DNA from: Alternaria dauci
Taxonomy: Eukaryota > Ascomycota > Dothideomycetes > Pleosporales > Pleosporaceae
Reading direction: 5' to 3'
NCBI RefSeq assembly: GCF_042100115.1
Contig: NC_091281.1
Coordinates: forward strand, 1,798,001-1,862,000
DNA length: 64,000 bases
Below are positions 10,731 through 20,967 of the stretch, piece by piece. Position 1 is the first letter of the stretch. Every line of letters begins with the position of its first letter. The position numbers were made by a program, and so were the translations under genes. A model generated the notes under the pieces. That model saw only the letters and a program-made list of their open reading frames with translations, made no database searches and had not been told where the DNA came from.

Positions 10731-12317
10731 CTAAAGCTTAGTATCCTGCCTATTACTATCGCTCAACCTCCTAAACCCCGTCAACCCCACAACCCCCATC
10801 CCCGGCCTCGCACCACCACCACCCCCATCCACTCTTCCCCCATTCCCAGCACTCCTCGCACTCGCACCCGCCGCACTACCTCCCGGCGTCCTCGACCCAC
10901 TACCCGCCGCACCACTGCTACTGCTACTCCTCTGCTGCAGCGTCGCGCTCACCACCCACTGCAAATGCATGCGCATGTTGCTAATGGCAGCATTAACGTG
11001 CAACATTTCGTCTTTTGAGCGCTGACTCTCATTGATAATCATCATATTCGTGCGGCCATCGAGATCCGTCAGCGCGTTCGCAATGCGTCCTACTTCCTCG
11101 CGGAGGCTGTCGTGCAGCGTGAGTAAATGGTGGATCTGCGAGTCGAACGGCGGAGCAGGAGGTAATGCTGTATTACTGTTCTCGCCGTTGCTGCCTCCTC
11201 CAGCAGGTGTTGGCGGAAACGAAGCTGGTGGGAGGCGAAAGTCTGGCGTGGGGGCTTGCGCATCGTTGGGGTCCAGAGGATCCGTGACGGGGAAACTCGC
11301 GTCGTTGCCGTTGGCGGGGTACAAGTAATTCGTGATATTTGTGAGGCCGTCTTCTAGGATGCCGACTCGGCGTGTCAAGGGCTCTAGTTTTGCTTCGGTG
11401 CGCTCGAGGCGGGCTTGTTGCTCGCGGAAGTGGGGCGCCATGGTTGCCATTGCGCAGCTGCTTTCGTGGGCCAGCACGTCGATGCGCTCGGCGGTGAACT
11501 TGCAGCCTACGATTGTGCCTTGGCAGGATATAGTGTGTTTGGGGCAGTCGTTGTTGATGTGTGGTTTGAGGTCGACGCGGAGGACTTCAGCTTCACACAA
11601 CGAGCAGGCGGTGACGCGATTATCGCATAGGCTGCGCTGGTGCTCCTCGAGATCCTTCTTCAGCAGCGAAGCGTGGCAGTCGTCGCAACTGACGGTGTAG
11701 TGCAAGCAGCCCTTGTGGAAATCCTTTTGTGATATCTGCAAGCGACAGTCGGCGGCAGAGCATTCTACCGGCGTGTGCTCGCAGTACAGCATGACGTGGT
11801 CGTGGACGTTGACGCGCTGGTCGACCCAGGTGCAGCCTGCGTTTGTGTTGGGGCACTTGACCACCAGCTCGTCCAGCATCGTCTCGATGATCTTGGGCAC
11901 AGGGCGAATGTCGTGGTCCGTCTCCACGGCATGGCGACACGTAGGACACGTCCGCCGGCCGCTGGGCTGCGGCGCCCACGCGTGGTCCAGACACTCGCGG
12001 CAGAAGTAGTGCTCGCAGGACAGCTGGACGGGCTTATCGAACGGCGCATGGCAGATGAGGCAGACGAGGTTGCTGTCGGGCGCCGAGACGTATTCGAGGC
12101 TGGCGAACTCGGGGGGCACTTTGACGATGCGGCTGTTACGCCGCGCCGTGGAGGGCGAGTTGGACACGCGGACGGCGAGGGGCGAGGGGCTGCTGGGAGG
12201 GCCTCCGATCATCATCCTGTCGTCGTGCTCGTCGGGCCAGGCTGCCGCTGCGGCGTTGCTCGAGGAGCGTGACGAGCGGCGGTCGTTGGGCGGCGGGATG
12301 GGACTTGGAGACGACAT
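10731..12317 (-). CDS. RING finger / TRAF-type zinc finger protein, likely E3 ubiquitin ligase (528 aa)
   Basis: A single-exon gene. A Ser/Ala-rich N-terminus is followed by a C3HC4 RING finger at about residues 86-127 (CLIC...CEHYFCREC...CPTC), the module that recruits E2 enzymes. About four Cys/His clusters of TRAF type follow (for example CPNTNAGC, CEHTPVEC, CLHYTVSCDDC, CPKHTISC). Next come a short predicted coiled-coil segment (FREQQARLERTEAKLEPLTR), a linker rich in Pro and Gly, a second helical stretch, and a low-complexity Ser/Gly tail. The RING-TRAF order matches fungal and protist TRAF-like ligases; targets are unknown. It is divergent from the SNARE gene, about 600 bases away. Confidence 0.88.
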   Translation of the reverse strand: MSSPSPIPPPNDRRSSRSSSNAAAAAWPDEHDDRMMIGGPPSSPSPLAVRVSNSPSTARRNSRIVKVPPEFASLEYVSAPDSNLVCLICHAPFDKPVQLSCEHYFCRECLDHAWAPQPSGRRTCPTCRHAVETDHDIRPVPKIIETMLDELVVKCPNTNAGCTWVDQRVNVHDHVMLYCEHTPVECSAADCRLQISQKDFHKGCLHYTVSCDDCHASLLKKDLEEHQRSLCDNRVTACSLCEAEVLRVDLKPHINNDCPKHTISCQGTIVGCKFTAERIDVLAHESSCAMATMAPHFREQQARLERTEAKLEPLTRRVGILEDGLTNITNYLYPANGNDASFPVTDPLDPNDAQAPTPDFRLPPASFPPTPAGGGSNGENSNTALPPAPPFDSQIHHLLTLHDSLREEVGRIANALTDLDGRTNMMIINESQRSKDEMLHVNAAISNMRMHLQWVVSATLQQRSSSSSGAAGSGSRTPGGSAAGASARSAGNGGRVDGGGGGARPGMGVVGLTGFRRLSDSNRQDTKL

Positions 12318-12920
12318 GGGTGCGGAGGGGGTTGAGTTGATTCACTTTGGTCGGGGCAGCGAGCTTCTTGTGGGCGGCCAGCAGTTGGCGGTGAGAGGGC
12401 TGTCTCGGGTCTCCTCGTTGAGCGGCGATCCAAGTGAGTCTGGCGGGGTGGTTGGTTGGTTGGTTGGAGGATGGTCGCCCTGACAGTCATTCGGTGGCTG
12501 CAGAGCGCCAGAAGCAAAGATTATATAGCGCGGGCAGGCGTGGGCATATTCCAGCAGCGGCAAGGGAGCATGCGGGCTTTTGTGTGTGGTTGCGCAGGAG
12601 CGAGCATGGCCGTGCAGTCGTGCATGCATGAGAGACGTTACCCCAGCCCAGCCACGACGGCATGTGGACCGCCAGGGCTGGCTGGTCTGTCGTCAGCGGT
12701 CCGCTCCCCAGTGCAGCAGCCTTGCCATCTCTCCACCAAGCGCGAGCTTATCCCGTGTGTCCGTCTTCGCATTGTGATTAATCGCGTCTAATTTTCGTTC
12801 TGCGCATACTTGATCCACTCGTGCCTGCCTCACTCGCTCTCCGCGCCTGCCCTGCTTGCCGCATTCCGTCCCCGTACTACACCTCCGCCCTGAATCCGCC
12901 CTTTACCACCCCAAGCCACC
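12318..12920. promoter_or_regulatory. Divergent promoter region, RING gene / SNARE gene
   Basis: About 600 bases between two start codons that point away from each other. It must hold both promoters and 5' UTRs. It contains a short (GGTT)n run near 12450, but no defined binding site that I can support. Confidence 0.45.
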
Positions 12921-13764
12921 ATGGCAACCAATCCCCCCCAGCTGTTCCTCCTCGCCGACCACATCAAGCTCTCGCTCCTCGAGCGCCAACGTGCATTGTC
13001 CCTCAACCTCCCGTCCAACAGTCAAGATGGCCAGATCTCACGCTCGCTAGACCAACTGCGCTCCGGCATTGAGTCGCTCGAGTCGCAAGTTCAAGACACA
13101 CCAGACGAGTAGGCTGAAATCTTGTTATACTATAAGAAAATTAGAACTAACATCACGTTCCAGCGCAATAACCTCACAGCTCCCCCGCCTCCGCACCCAA
13201 CTCGCAGAACTCACGGCGCAATTCACACCCGCGGCCACTACCTCCACCACGTCTCCCACCTCCCCAACCCTAACCTCCCCCAACGACCCCTCACTCTCCC
13301 GCGACTTCACCGCCGCCCAAACAAAAAAGCCTAGTACTACCACCCGCCCAAACCCCAAATCCGTCCGCTTCACCGACGCCGACGACGAAGACCCCAACCG
13401 CGCCTCCCTCTTCCCCTACCGCGACGACCCCTCCTCCCAAGACCCAGACCTCTCACACCTCGACAACCAACAAATCCACGCCTACCACGACCGCGTAATC
13501 CGCGACCAAGATTCTCAACTCGACGAGCTCGGCGCGAGTATCAGCCGGCAGCGCGAGCTGTCAATGCAGATCGGCGACGAGCTAGACGGACAAGTGTTGC
13601 TGCTGGATGATGTGGAGGAAGGTGTTGATAGACATGCGGCGCAGTTTGTGCGTGCGAGGGGCCGGTTGGATCGGTTCTCGAGAAAGGCGAGGGAGAATTG
13701 GAGTTTGACGGTTATTGTGGTGTTGATTGTTATATTGGTGTTGTTGATTGTTATTACGAAGTAG
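12921..13764 (+). CDS. Qc-type SNARE, syntaxin 8-like (262 aa)
   Basis: A tail-anchored membrane-fusion protein of the endosomal or vacuolar pathway. Exon 1 is 12921-13108, the intron 13109-13163 (CTAAC branch site, TTCCAG acceptor), exon 2 13164-13764; the junction falls inside an Asp codon. An N-terminal helical region is followed by a Ser/Thr/Pro-rich linker. The SNARE motif lies around residues 170-235 (from YHDRVIRDQDSQLDELGASI to AQFVRARGRLDRF). The C-terminus is one hydrophobic anchor of about 18 residues (LTVIVVLIVILVLLIVI) with two residues after it. Layout and motif fit Syn8/syntaxin 8; the exact orthologue is inferred. Confidence 0.83.
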
Positions 13765-14351
13765 GGATTATATGTAATTTAGACTGCTGGGGGCGGCGTT
13801 TATTGGGAAAGGAAGGAATAGACTTTTTTTTGATCTGAACGTAGCCTACGTTATTCAGACGGTACCGTTCATTGTGTGCGGCAAATCTAGCTTGCATTCT
13901 ACTATTACTCACAACACGCGCCGCCTACTTTGTTGGCTACGTCCACTATCCCCTTACTACACCACACCTATTTTCGCCAACACAAAGCTACAATATTATA
14001 TGCTTCTCCCCCCTCGTTCCCAGAGTCCCCAAACATCTACGCACACCGGCTAGGCGATATGCAGCCACCGACGCCCAAACGCCACGCATGATGCAACAAA
14101 AGAAACGAACAAGACGATAAATGTTTTGAACTCGAAGGGTATCGCTGTCTGTGTATATGCAAGGTGAAGAAACCCCGCTAGGACTTTGGTCATCTGGTGT
14201 TGTGAACCAGAGGCCTAGGTCTGACTCGGCCTTTGCTTTGTATTCCCGCCCGGGCTCGGCGTTGCTGGTAGGCAAGTAGGTAGGTAGGTGGTGGTGGTGG
14301 ATAATGATTGCCCATGTCTCCCACCTCTTTCAATCATCTGCCTTCCCTCCC
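13765..14351. other. Convergent 3' region, SNARE / SAL1
   Basis: About 590 bases between two converging stop codons, holding both 3' UTRs. A short TAGG/TGG-rich run lies at 14270-14300. No gene recognised. Confidence 0.45.
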
Positions 14352-16545
14352 TCAGGGCAGATCCAACGCCTTCTTACTCTTATCATAAACCACATACGTG
14401 ATACTCACAGCCGGAACGACCTTGAGCAAGTTCGGCGTCAGACCCTTGAACAGCCCCCTCATCCCCTCGCCCTTGATCGTCTGCCTCGTGACATCCATGA
14501 TACCCGTGTACGTCCGTGGATGCAGCACCGTCCCCTGGCTTTGCAATCGTGTTCTTAACAGATTAAGCGGATAAACCGCACTAGCACCAAACGCCCCCGA
14601 AAAGCCGCCAATGGCTGCCGTCATGAAGCCGCCCGGCTCGGCGTCTTGTTCGTGGCAGCCGAGGCGTTTAGCGTTGCGGCGTGCGACGTAGCGCTTGAGG
14701 TACTCAAAGGTGCCCAGGTCGAGGGCGGCGTAGGGAAAGATGCCGACGATGCCCATGGGGAGGCCGCGGTAGTAGGCGGCGATGCCACCGGAACTCCACA
14801 TCTTTTTTGCTGTCGCCCAGATGAGGCGGTTGCCGTGGAGGCCGCCGGAGACGGTCTCGCATTGCATGCGGAACTTGAGAGTGTCGATGGGGTAGACGGC
14901 GAATTGTGAGACCATTCCTAGAACGCGTTAATGTGGGCATGTTGGACCTAGATATTGACGACGCACCGGCTAGACCACCAGCGACGAATTTCGACCAGGA
15001 GTGTATTATGGCGGGATCGTTGTGGCCTTCTATCTTGGCAAAGACGCGTTTCGCAGCCTGCGCGAGTTAGGGGAAGCGTTTGCTCTACGTGATCATACTT
15101 GCCTCGTAAGAGCCGAATTTGATGGCCGATTCCGGCATCACCTTGACAACGTTCAAGCCATTTCCTGTTGCCATTGTCAGAGGCCGCCAGCAAGAAACTC
15201 AATCAAACTCACCAGCATACAAACTGCGCATCCCGCCAGCCTGCCACAGCTCCTTGGTGGCCGTCGCAAGTGGCCTCCACGCATTCATGGCAGCCTTGAT
15301 GATATTGCCATGCTTGGCCGCGACGACGGCTTCTTCCGCCACACTGGTCTGGGCGATGAGGTAGACTTTCAAACGATCGAGGGGCGCAGTCGAGGTGCGA
15401 GAAACAATGCCTGCAACGCCTCCCGCCACGAAATAGCCTGGATTGGGAACACAAGCAATCAGCATGGTTCCTAAGCTCTCTATAAGTTTTGCCGGTATCT
15501 CTTCAATGGAAGAAGAAGCGCTGCTCTTGTCGGCTTCAGACCGTGGCGGGAGGGCACCTGCACCTTGGTAGACCATCGTCGAAGGTGGAGAAGCCATTCC
15601 TCCGAGCGGTGCGCTAGCCTCTGGTGGAAGGGGACTGTAAGGCGGTGTGTGCGCTACAATGAAAAGGGAACCAAAGAAAAAACGAAGAAAACGCTGTGTA
15701 GTACCTAGGCCTTGGATTGTGTCGTCGCTGATGAGCACGTCGCCTTCCTGGTTGACCTTCATGGTGGCGGAAAAATACGACATTACGGAGCGGAGCGATG
15801 GTGCGCTGACGGGAATGAATAGAAGAAAGTCCCTTTATCAGTCAGTATGGTGTCGTAGGTTCATTACGGTGCCTGTGCACATCTCGAAACCGTTTCATGG
15901 TACAGCTCAAACGGCACCCAACCATGCAGTCCCGGCGTGTTCACACTTCCACAATATGATGGCATAGTCCAGGCTCGGACGCGCAACCGACATGTGATGA
16001 TCAAACTGGCAGAGTACGTACCGCCATTCTTCAAAACTAATGGTCCCGTCATTATTGGTATCCACCTCTGAAAAGAATTTATCGAGGTTGCTGTTGGGCA
16101 CAGTGAGTCCAGCAGTCCGCAGAGCCGAGCGCAGCTCCTCTTTGGAAATCCTGCCGTCGCGGTTGTAGTCGATGGTCTGGAATAGCTGGTGGAGCTCCTT
16201 TTCGGTTTCGTGTACGAATTTGCGGAATTCTGGGCAGCAGCGTCAGTACGTCTTTGTCTCCAAACAGGAGAAGCGAACCCACCCTGCTCTGTGATTTTCC
16301 CATTTCCATCGACATCCACAGCCTGCATTACCTCGTTGAGGAGCTGGTCCGCATTTTTCAAGGCTACAGCGTGATTGTCAGCAACAACGTAGACTTCGCG
16401 CGCGCCGTGCTCTCTTACGGTGATCCAGCTTGCGCAGCCCCTTCTTGAGACCTGCGAGGTCCAGGTGGCCCTGTTTGCGCGTGTCGAGAGTTGCCCATAA
16501 TTCACCCACCCTGGCGTCGGCAACGCTTGCGCTCTTTGTGTCCAT
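14352..16545 (-). CDS. SAL1: Calcium-binding mitochondrial carrier SAL1 (ATP-Mg/Pi type, 584 aa)
   Basis: Exchanges ATP-Mg or ADP for phosphate across the mitochondrial inner membrane under Ca2+ control. I place seven exons: 16419-16545, 16283-16363, 16022-16229, 15213-15832, 15103-15164, 14967-15057 and 14352-14917. Phases sum to 585 codons with the stop. EF-hands: a degenerate one near residue 20, then DVDGNGKITEQE, DYNRDGRISKEE and DTNNDGTISFEE. Three carrier repeats follow, with STAPLDRLKVYL, VYPIDTLKFRMQ and VYPLNLLRTRLQ signatures. The intron at 15058-15102 has a GC donor (GCAAGT). A possible extra intron at 15654-15704 is 51 bases, in frame and stop-free, so the protein could be 567 residues instead. 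SSN8 is divergent, 580 bases away. Confidence 0.9.
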
Positions 16546-17125
16546 GTTGGTCCTGCTATCTCCGGTCTATCATGGCTGAGGTCGCGACACACACGGGAGG
16601 GCACCGGGCGCGGTGAATGGCGAGGAGAAGGGCTACGCTGTCAAGGAGACAGGCTCGTATGGGCTTCGACGTGGGGTATGAGGTCAGTCTCAGAGCTTGG
16701 AGAGGGCGCTGAAAGGGGTTAGCGGGGCATGTCGCAACACCGAGGGAAGCCACGACACGGAGCCTAACATTCGCTCGCAGCTGATTGGGCGCGACGTGCA
16801 ACACCATCTCTCTCACGATCCTTCACTCCACGCTCACGTCTCGCGTAATTATATTGTGTCGTCGGATTGTGCACTGAAATAGTTATTCCTTGTCGCTGTG
16901 TATCCGGCTTTTACTGGTCTAACGACATTTTGCTTCTTCCAACGGTATCGGAGGTCCAGGGAGGCGTTCTTACTCGCGCATCGCTTCCGACACCAAAGTA
17001 ACATCTAGGAACGTTGTGAGATTACTTGAAAAGCAGCAACACAATAGACCGCTCTTCGAGCAATCAGTGACTTTACCTTCCTGTCGCACCTCGGTGTACT
17101 TCCGTCGCCAGTTTGCTCCGCCGTC
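16546..17125. promoter_or_regulatory. Divergent promoter region, SAL1 / SSN8
   Basis: 580 bases between opposing start codons, holding both promoters and 5' UTRs. No specific site identified. Confidence 0.45.
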
Positions 17126-18096
17126 ATGTCTTCAAGCTATTGGGAGTCAACCCAGCGCAAGTTCTGGACCTTCACAAAACAAGAGCTAGCCCTGGAACGA
17201 AAGAGAATGGAAGATGCAGAACGAAATCTAGTCAACCTATATCCTCTGCCAGACCGGAGGCACCTGAGCATCTACTTCTCGCATCGTGCGTAACGTGACA
17301 CGTTGATCTAGCTTGCACGCTGACATGTCCTAGAACTCTCCAAAATGGCAAGACCGCTGGGTATTCGACAGCAGGCTCTGGCTACCGCACAGGTGTACGT
17401 CCGACGCTTCTACGCCAAAGTCGAGATTCGGCGGACGAACCCTGCGCTCGTGCTGGCAACAGCATTGTATCTGGCGTGTAAGATGGAGGAGTGTCCGCAG
17501 CACATCAGAATGGTACTAGCAGAGGCGCGACACTGTTGGGGTAAGCCATGAAACGTAAGGATAAAAGTCCATCTCTAACAAACACAGACACATCCTTCAA
17601 CGACATTTCCAAAATTGGCGAGTGCGAGTTCACACTCATCTCGGAGATGAACTCGCAACTCATCCTGCACCACCCCTACCGCAGCCTCGCAGAACTCCAG
17701 ACGCAATTCCAACTAACACAGGAAGAAAACGCGCTCGCATGGTCCATCATCAACGACCACTACCTAACAGATCTCCCGCTCCTCCACGCACCGCACGTCA
17801 TTGCCATCACAGCCATGTTCCTGGCCGTGGTGCTCAAACCCATCGGCTCCCAGGTCAGTGCAGCGGGGATGAATAATGCGCTGCAGACTCTGGGGAATGC
17901 GCGTGGGGGGCAGGGGATACAGGCGCGGATACAGAAATTGGTGGATTGGCTGGCGGAGAGTAGTGTGGATATTGAGGCGGTGGTCGAGTGCACGCAGGAG
18001 TTGATTTCGTTGTATGAGGTTTGGGAGACGTATACGGATAAGACGTGCAAAGACCAGATTGCGAAATTTGTCAAGGCGAGGGGGCTGGATAAGTGA
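17126..18096 (+). CDS. SSN8: Cyclin C, RNA polymerase II holoenzyme cyclin-like subunit (291 aa)
   Basis: Partner of the Cdk8-type kinase in the Mediator kinase module, acting in the nucleus. Exons are 17126-17285, 17334-17540 and 17588-18096; introns of 48 and 47 bases give 292 codons with the stop. The N-terminus [18 protein letters not shown] is typical of cyclin C. The first cyclin box covers roughly residues 45-150 and contains [20 protein letters not shown] and [12 protein letters not shown]. The second fold holds [20 protein letters not shown]. The start was chosen because MSSSYW is the conserved family beginning and splices in phase to [14 protein letters not shown]. Confidence 0.93.
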
Positions 18097-20321
18097 TGGT
18101 TGGGTCTGGCTGATTTTGGGTGGAGTTTGATTTTGATAATTGTGGTGTTACACGGGAAATAGTCTAGGGACATACAACAACCTGTTTAATTCAGTTGCAA
18201 CGCAGATACTCTCTGGATAGTTTTATCGTTCAGAATTGTAGCTCCAAAGAACACAAGCTTTTATGTATACTCAGCCCGTATTACTGGATGAGGTGTTTGG
18301 GTAATAGCAGCTCGGTGGTACTACACAGCGATGTACAATACACCAAACACTTGACAGCATCGTTTCGAATACTTCTATCAGCCAGGACAGGCATCGCCCA
18401 TCCCTCAACGAGCATGCGCCACAAAGCCGCAGCATGCTTCCCCAGCAATCACTCCACTGTGCCACCACGAGTGCCGGCTCTTCTGTCGGCGTGCTTTGGC
18501 GTGCTTATCAAGGTGTCAGCACTCTAAAGCAGTAAGCAGGCCACAGTATCACCATGAACCATGCATCAATGCCGCACTTGGCCTACGTCCAGATAGATTC
18601 AGTCAGCTCGCGTGCACTTGCTCACCGCGCGAGGTGGGGAGACGATCAAATGAGATTTGTTTGGAGCTAAGAGCGAGTCTTTATGCGGCAAAGCTTGACC
18701 CGTCGCAGGAACGTTTACGAGGCGCAGACGTCACGGGGGCACTCGTGACCGACTCGAACAGCTCACGATGGCCGCCACTGGGAACCCACAACAACAACAG
18801 CAACGACACGACACGACACGACACAACACGGAGATGGAGTGACGACAGGACGTGCCTAGGATTGTCGATCACTGGACAGGCCGTCGAGCGTCCGGGCCGG
18901 GGAGAACGAGTGCAGTGCAGAAAGCGCTATTTTGGTCTCTGGTAGTGGCGGCCTTCTATTGGCCATGGCGCGACATCCTGGCAGCCGGGACGTCACACAG
19001 GGTGAAGGTCCGGGCGTGTACGGAAACACACAGCGACGGGAGCACAACGTCTCGCATGGCCGTCGGCGTTTGGACGAGGGTGTTGTCGAGGCGCAACGGG
19101 AAGACCAAGTTCGCATGGCGCTGCTCATCTGATGCCCCATGGTTGGGGTAGTGGTGGTGTGGTGGTGGTGTCGCTCGCAGCATGGGCTCAACAGTTTCCC
19201 ATGGGCAGCCGGGGCGGGCGGGCAGCACTGGTGGCATTCCAGAACATGGGCAGTGCGCTCAGTGTGGTAGCGATTTGCTCACACAGTCGGCAGGGACTCG
19301 GCCGCCACGAGCGAATCCTGGCATGCGCTCAACCACCGTGTCAAGCTGCTGCTGCTGGCCGTCGCAGGCACAGCTGCGTTAGCGTTCCAGCGCGCCAGCA
19401 CCACCTCACTCGCGGCCTCACTCCAGAGAGGCTTCGGGATTCCCACTTGCGATGCGGCCGCCCTTGCCGACGATGGACAGGTGGTCGTGGGCTGGCCGGC
19501 AAGACTAGATGGATTCCCCTGGCGACGGTAGAGGTGCGGAAGAAGCGGTCAGGGCGCAGACACAGTGTGGGTGGTCACTTGCCAGCCAGCTCACAGCCTC
19601 GCTGGGCTGGCAGCTGTTAGCGTCGCATGTCGCACCAGGGCGGTTTGACGATGCGCCGCCGGCTGGCCTTTACTTTTTTGCGCGCGCATCCCCATCGAAT
19701 TGCCTTGGACCGAGGGCAACCAGGCCAGCGCGATGGGCATGGCCGACTGCTGAGCCAGGCCGGCCTGATACTCGACGGCTGGACAGCGATGTCCTCGGGA
19801 GGCGATCCGTCTGCGCACTGTCTGCGCACGCTGGCGGCGCCTTTGGCCATGCAGCGCAAGCGTCCCAAAGGCCCTAGCGCTGGCGGCCCCTGTCGCGCTA
19901 GAGCGCATCGGTCCAAGGAGGCGCGGTGGCGAATTGGCCCAAGGACGGCGGCCAATGGCACGGCATCGCTTGTGTCGCTCGCTGCGCCCGGGCCACCACC
20001 CATCCATCTGACCCAGCCTGTTCTTCACCAGCCCTCTCGCTCCTCTTGTTCCTCGCAACTTCTGCACCAGCGCTCTCCACCACATCTCTCAGCCTCGCAT
20101 CGCAATACTATTAAATAATACTCTACGCATCCGCACCACTGCCGCCCTCCTCTGCATCCATCCTGCATCCTCGACACCCGCCACTTTCCGAGCTATACCC
20201 CTTTGTTTCGCCTTTTGTTGTGGTCGAGCTCCCTGGATTACAACGCACCCCTCCTCACCCACAACAGTCATCCCATCCACCACCACCACCACAACAACAA
20301 CAACAACAACAACCCGCAACC
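18097..20321. other. Long upstream region of the 20322 gene
   Basis: About 2.2 kb without a supported gene. A (CGACA)n microsatellite lies at about 18803-18823. GC-rich sequence around 19200-19950 opens long chance frames on both strands. A CAC/CAA trinucleotide run at about 20277-20311 sits directly before the start codon, in what should be the 5' UTR. The length suggests a large promoter and leader for the following gene. Confidence 0.45.
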
Positions 20322-20967
20322 ATGTCACAGTTCTTCAACTACGGTGCCCAGCAGCACCACGCCCAACACCTCAACGCCCACTCGCACAACCACCACGGCC
20401 GATCGCGGAGGGCGCCCCGGATCTCGGCGCAGCAGCACAACAAGCAGTTCCGCCAAGTCCGCACCCCCAAGGAATTCAACGTCGAGCCCCCCACCCTCAT
20501 CGCATACAAGCGCGACTTCGAGGCCGCCCGCTCCTTTGACATCGAGGACGATGAAATGTTCTGCCCCTTCCACCTGCTCACCGAGGATGATGTAAGTCGC
20601 CAACATTTGCCACCCGCCATCGACTCCGCCCAAGCAGGCGCTGACACTCGATGAACAGTTGCAATCCATCCACTCGTCTGGCTCTGACCGCTCCTCGCTA
20701 TCGAGCGGCTCGCCCGAGCAGTCGCCGCTCCAGCACCAGCTGCAGCCAACTCCCTCGTTTGTCCTGTCCTCGGCCGGACCCAACCCCTACACGCCCGTCG
20801 GCTTCCAGCAGAGCAACTCGCAAACCAAGCTGCACCAGCCGCTAGCCCAGCGCACACGCAACGCCATCCCCATTGTTGACCCCTCGACCCGAACTGTTGC
20901 CAGCCCACCTCCCTCCGTCTCCCCCAACCGACAGATGCAGCAACAGTTCATGTCGCGACGCTGGTAG
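20322..20967 (+). CDS. Conserved-looking protein of unknown function (192 aa)
   Basis: Exon 1 is 20322-20591, the intron 20592-20658 (GTAAGT...GAACAG, 67 bases), exon 2 20659-20967, in phase 0. The N-terminus is rich in His, Gln and Asn (MSQFFNYGAQQHHAQHLNAH). A more ordered stretch follows (FNVEPPTLIAYKRDFEAARSF, then an acidic DIEDDEMFCPF). The C-terminal half is Ser/Pro/Gln-rich and ends QQFMSRRW. No catalytic motif, signal peptide or membrane segment is seen. Composition fits an intrinsically disordered nuclear or regulatory protein, but that is only inference. It stands alone, with over 2 kb upstream and 3 kb downstream empty of clear genes. Confidence 0.7.

Noticed and set aside
11775..12483. 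Plus-strand frames opposite the RING/TRAF gene
   Set aside because: Shadow frames; the minus strand encodes clear zinc-finger motifs.
19132..20118. Overlapping long frames on both strands in GC-rich intergenic DNA
   Set aside because: All frames are open because of base composition; no splice support, no protein-like segments.
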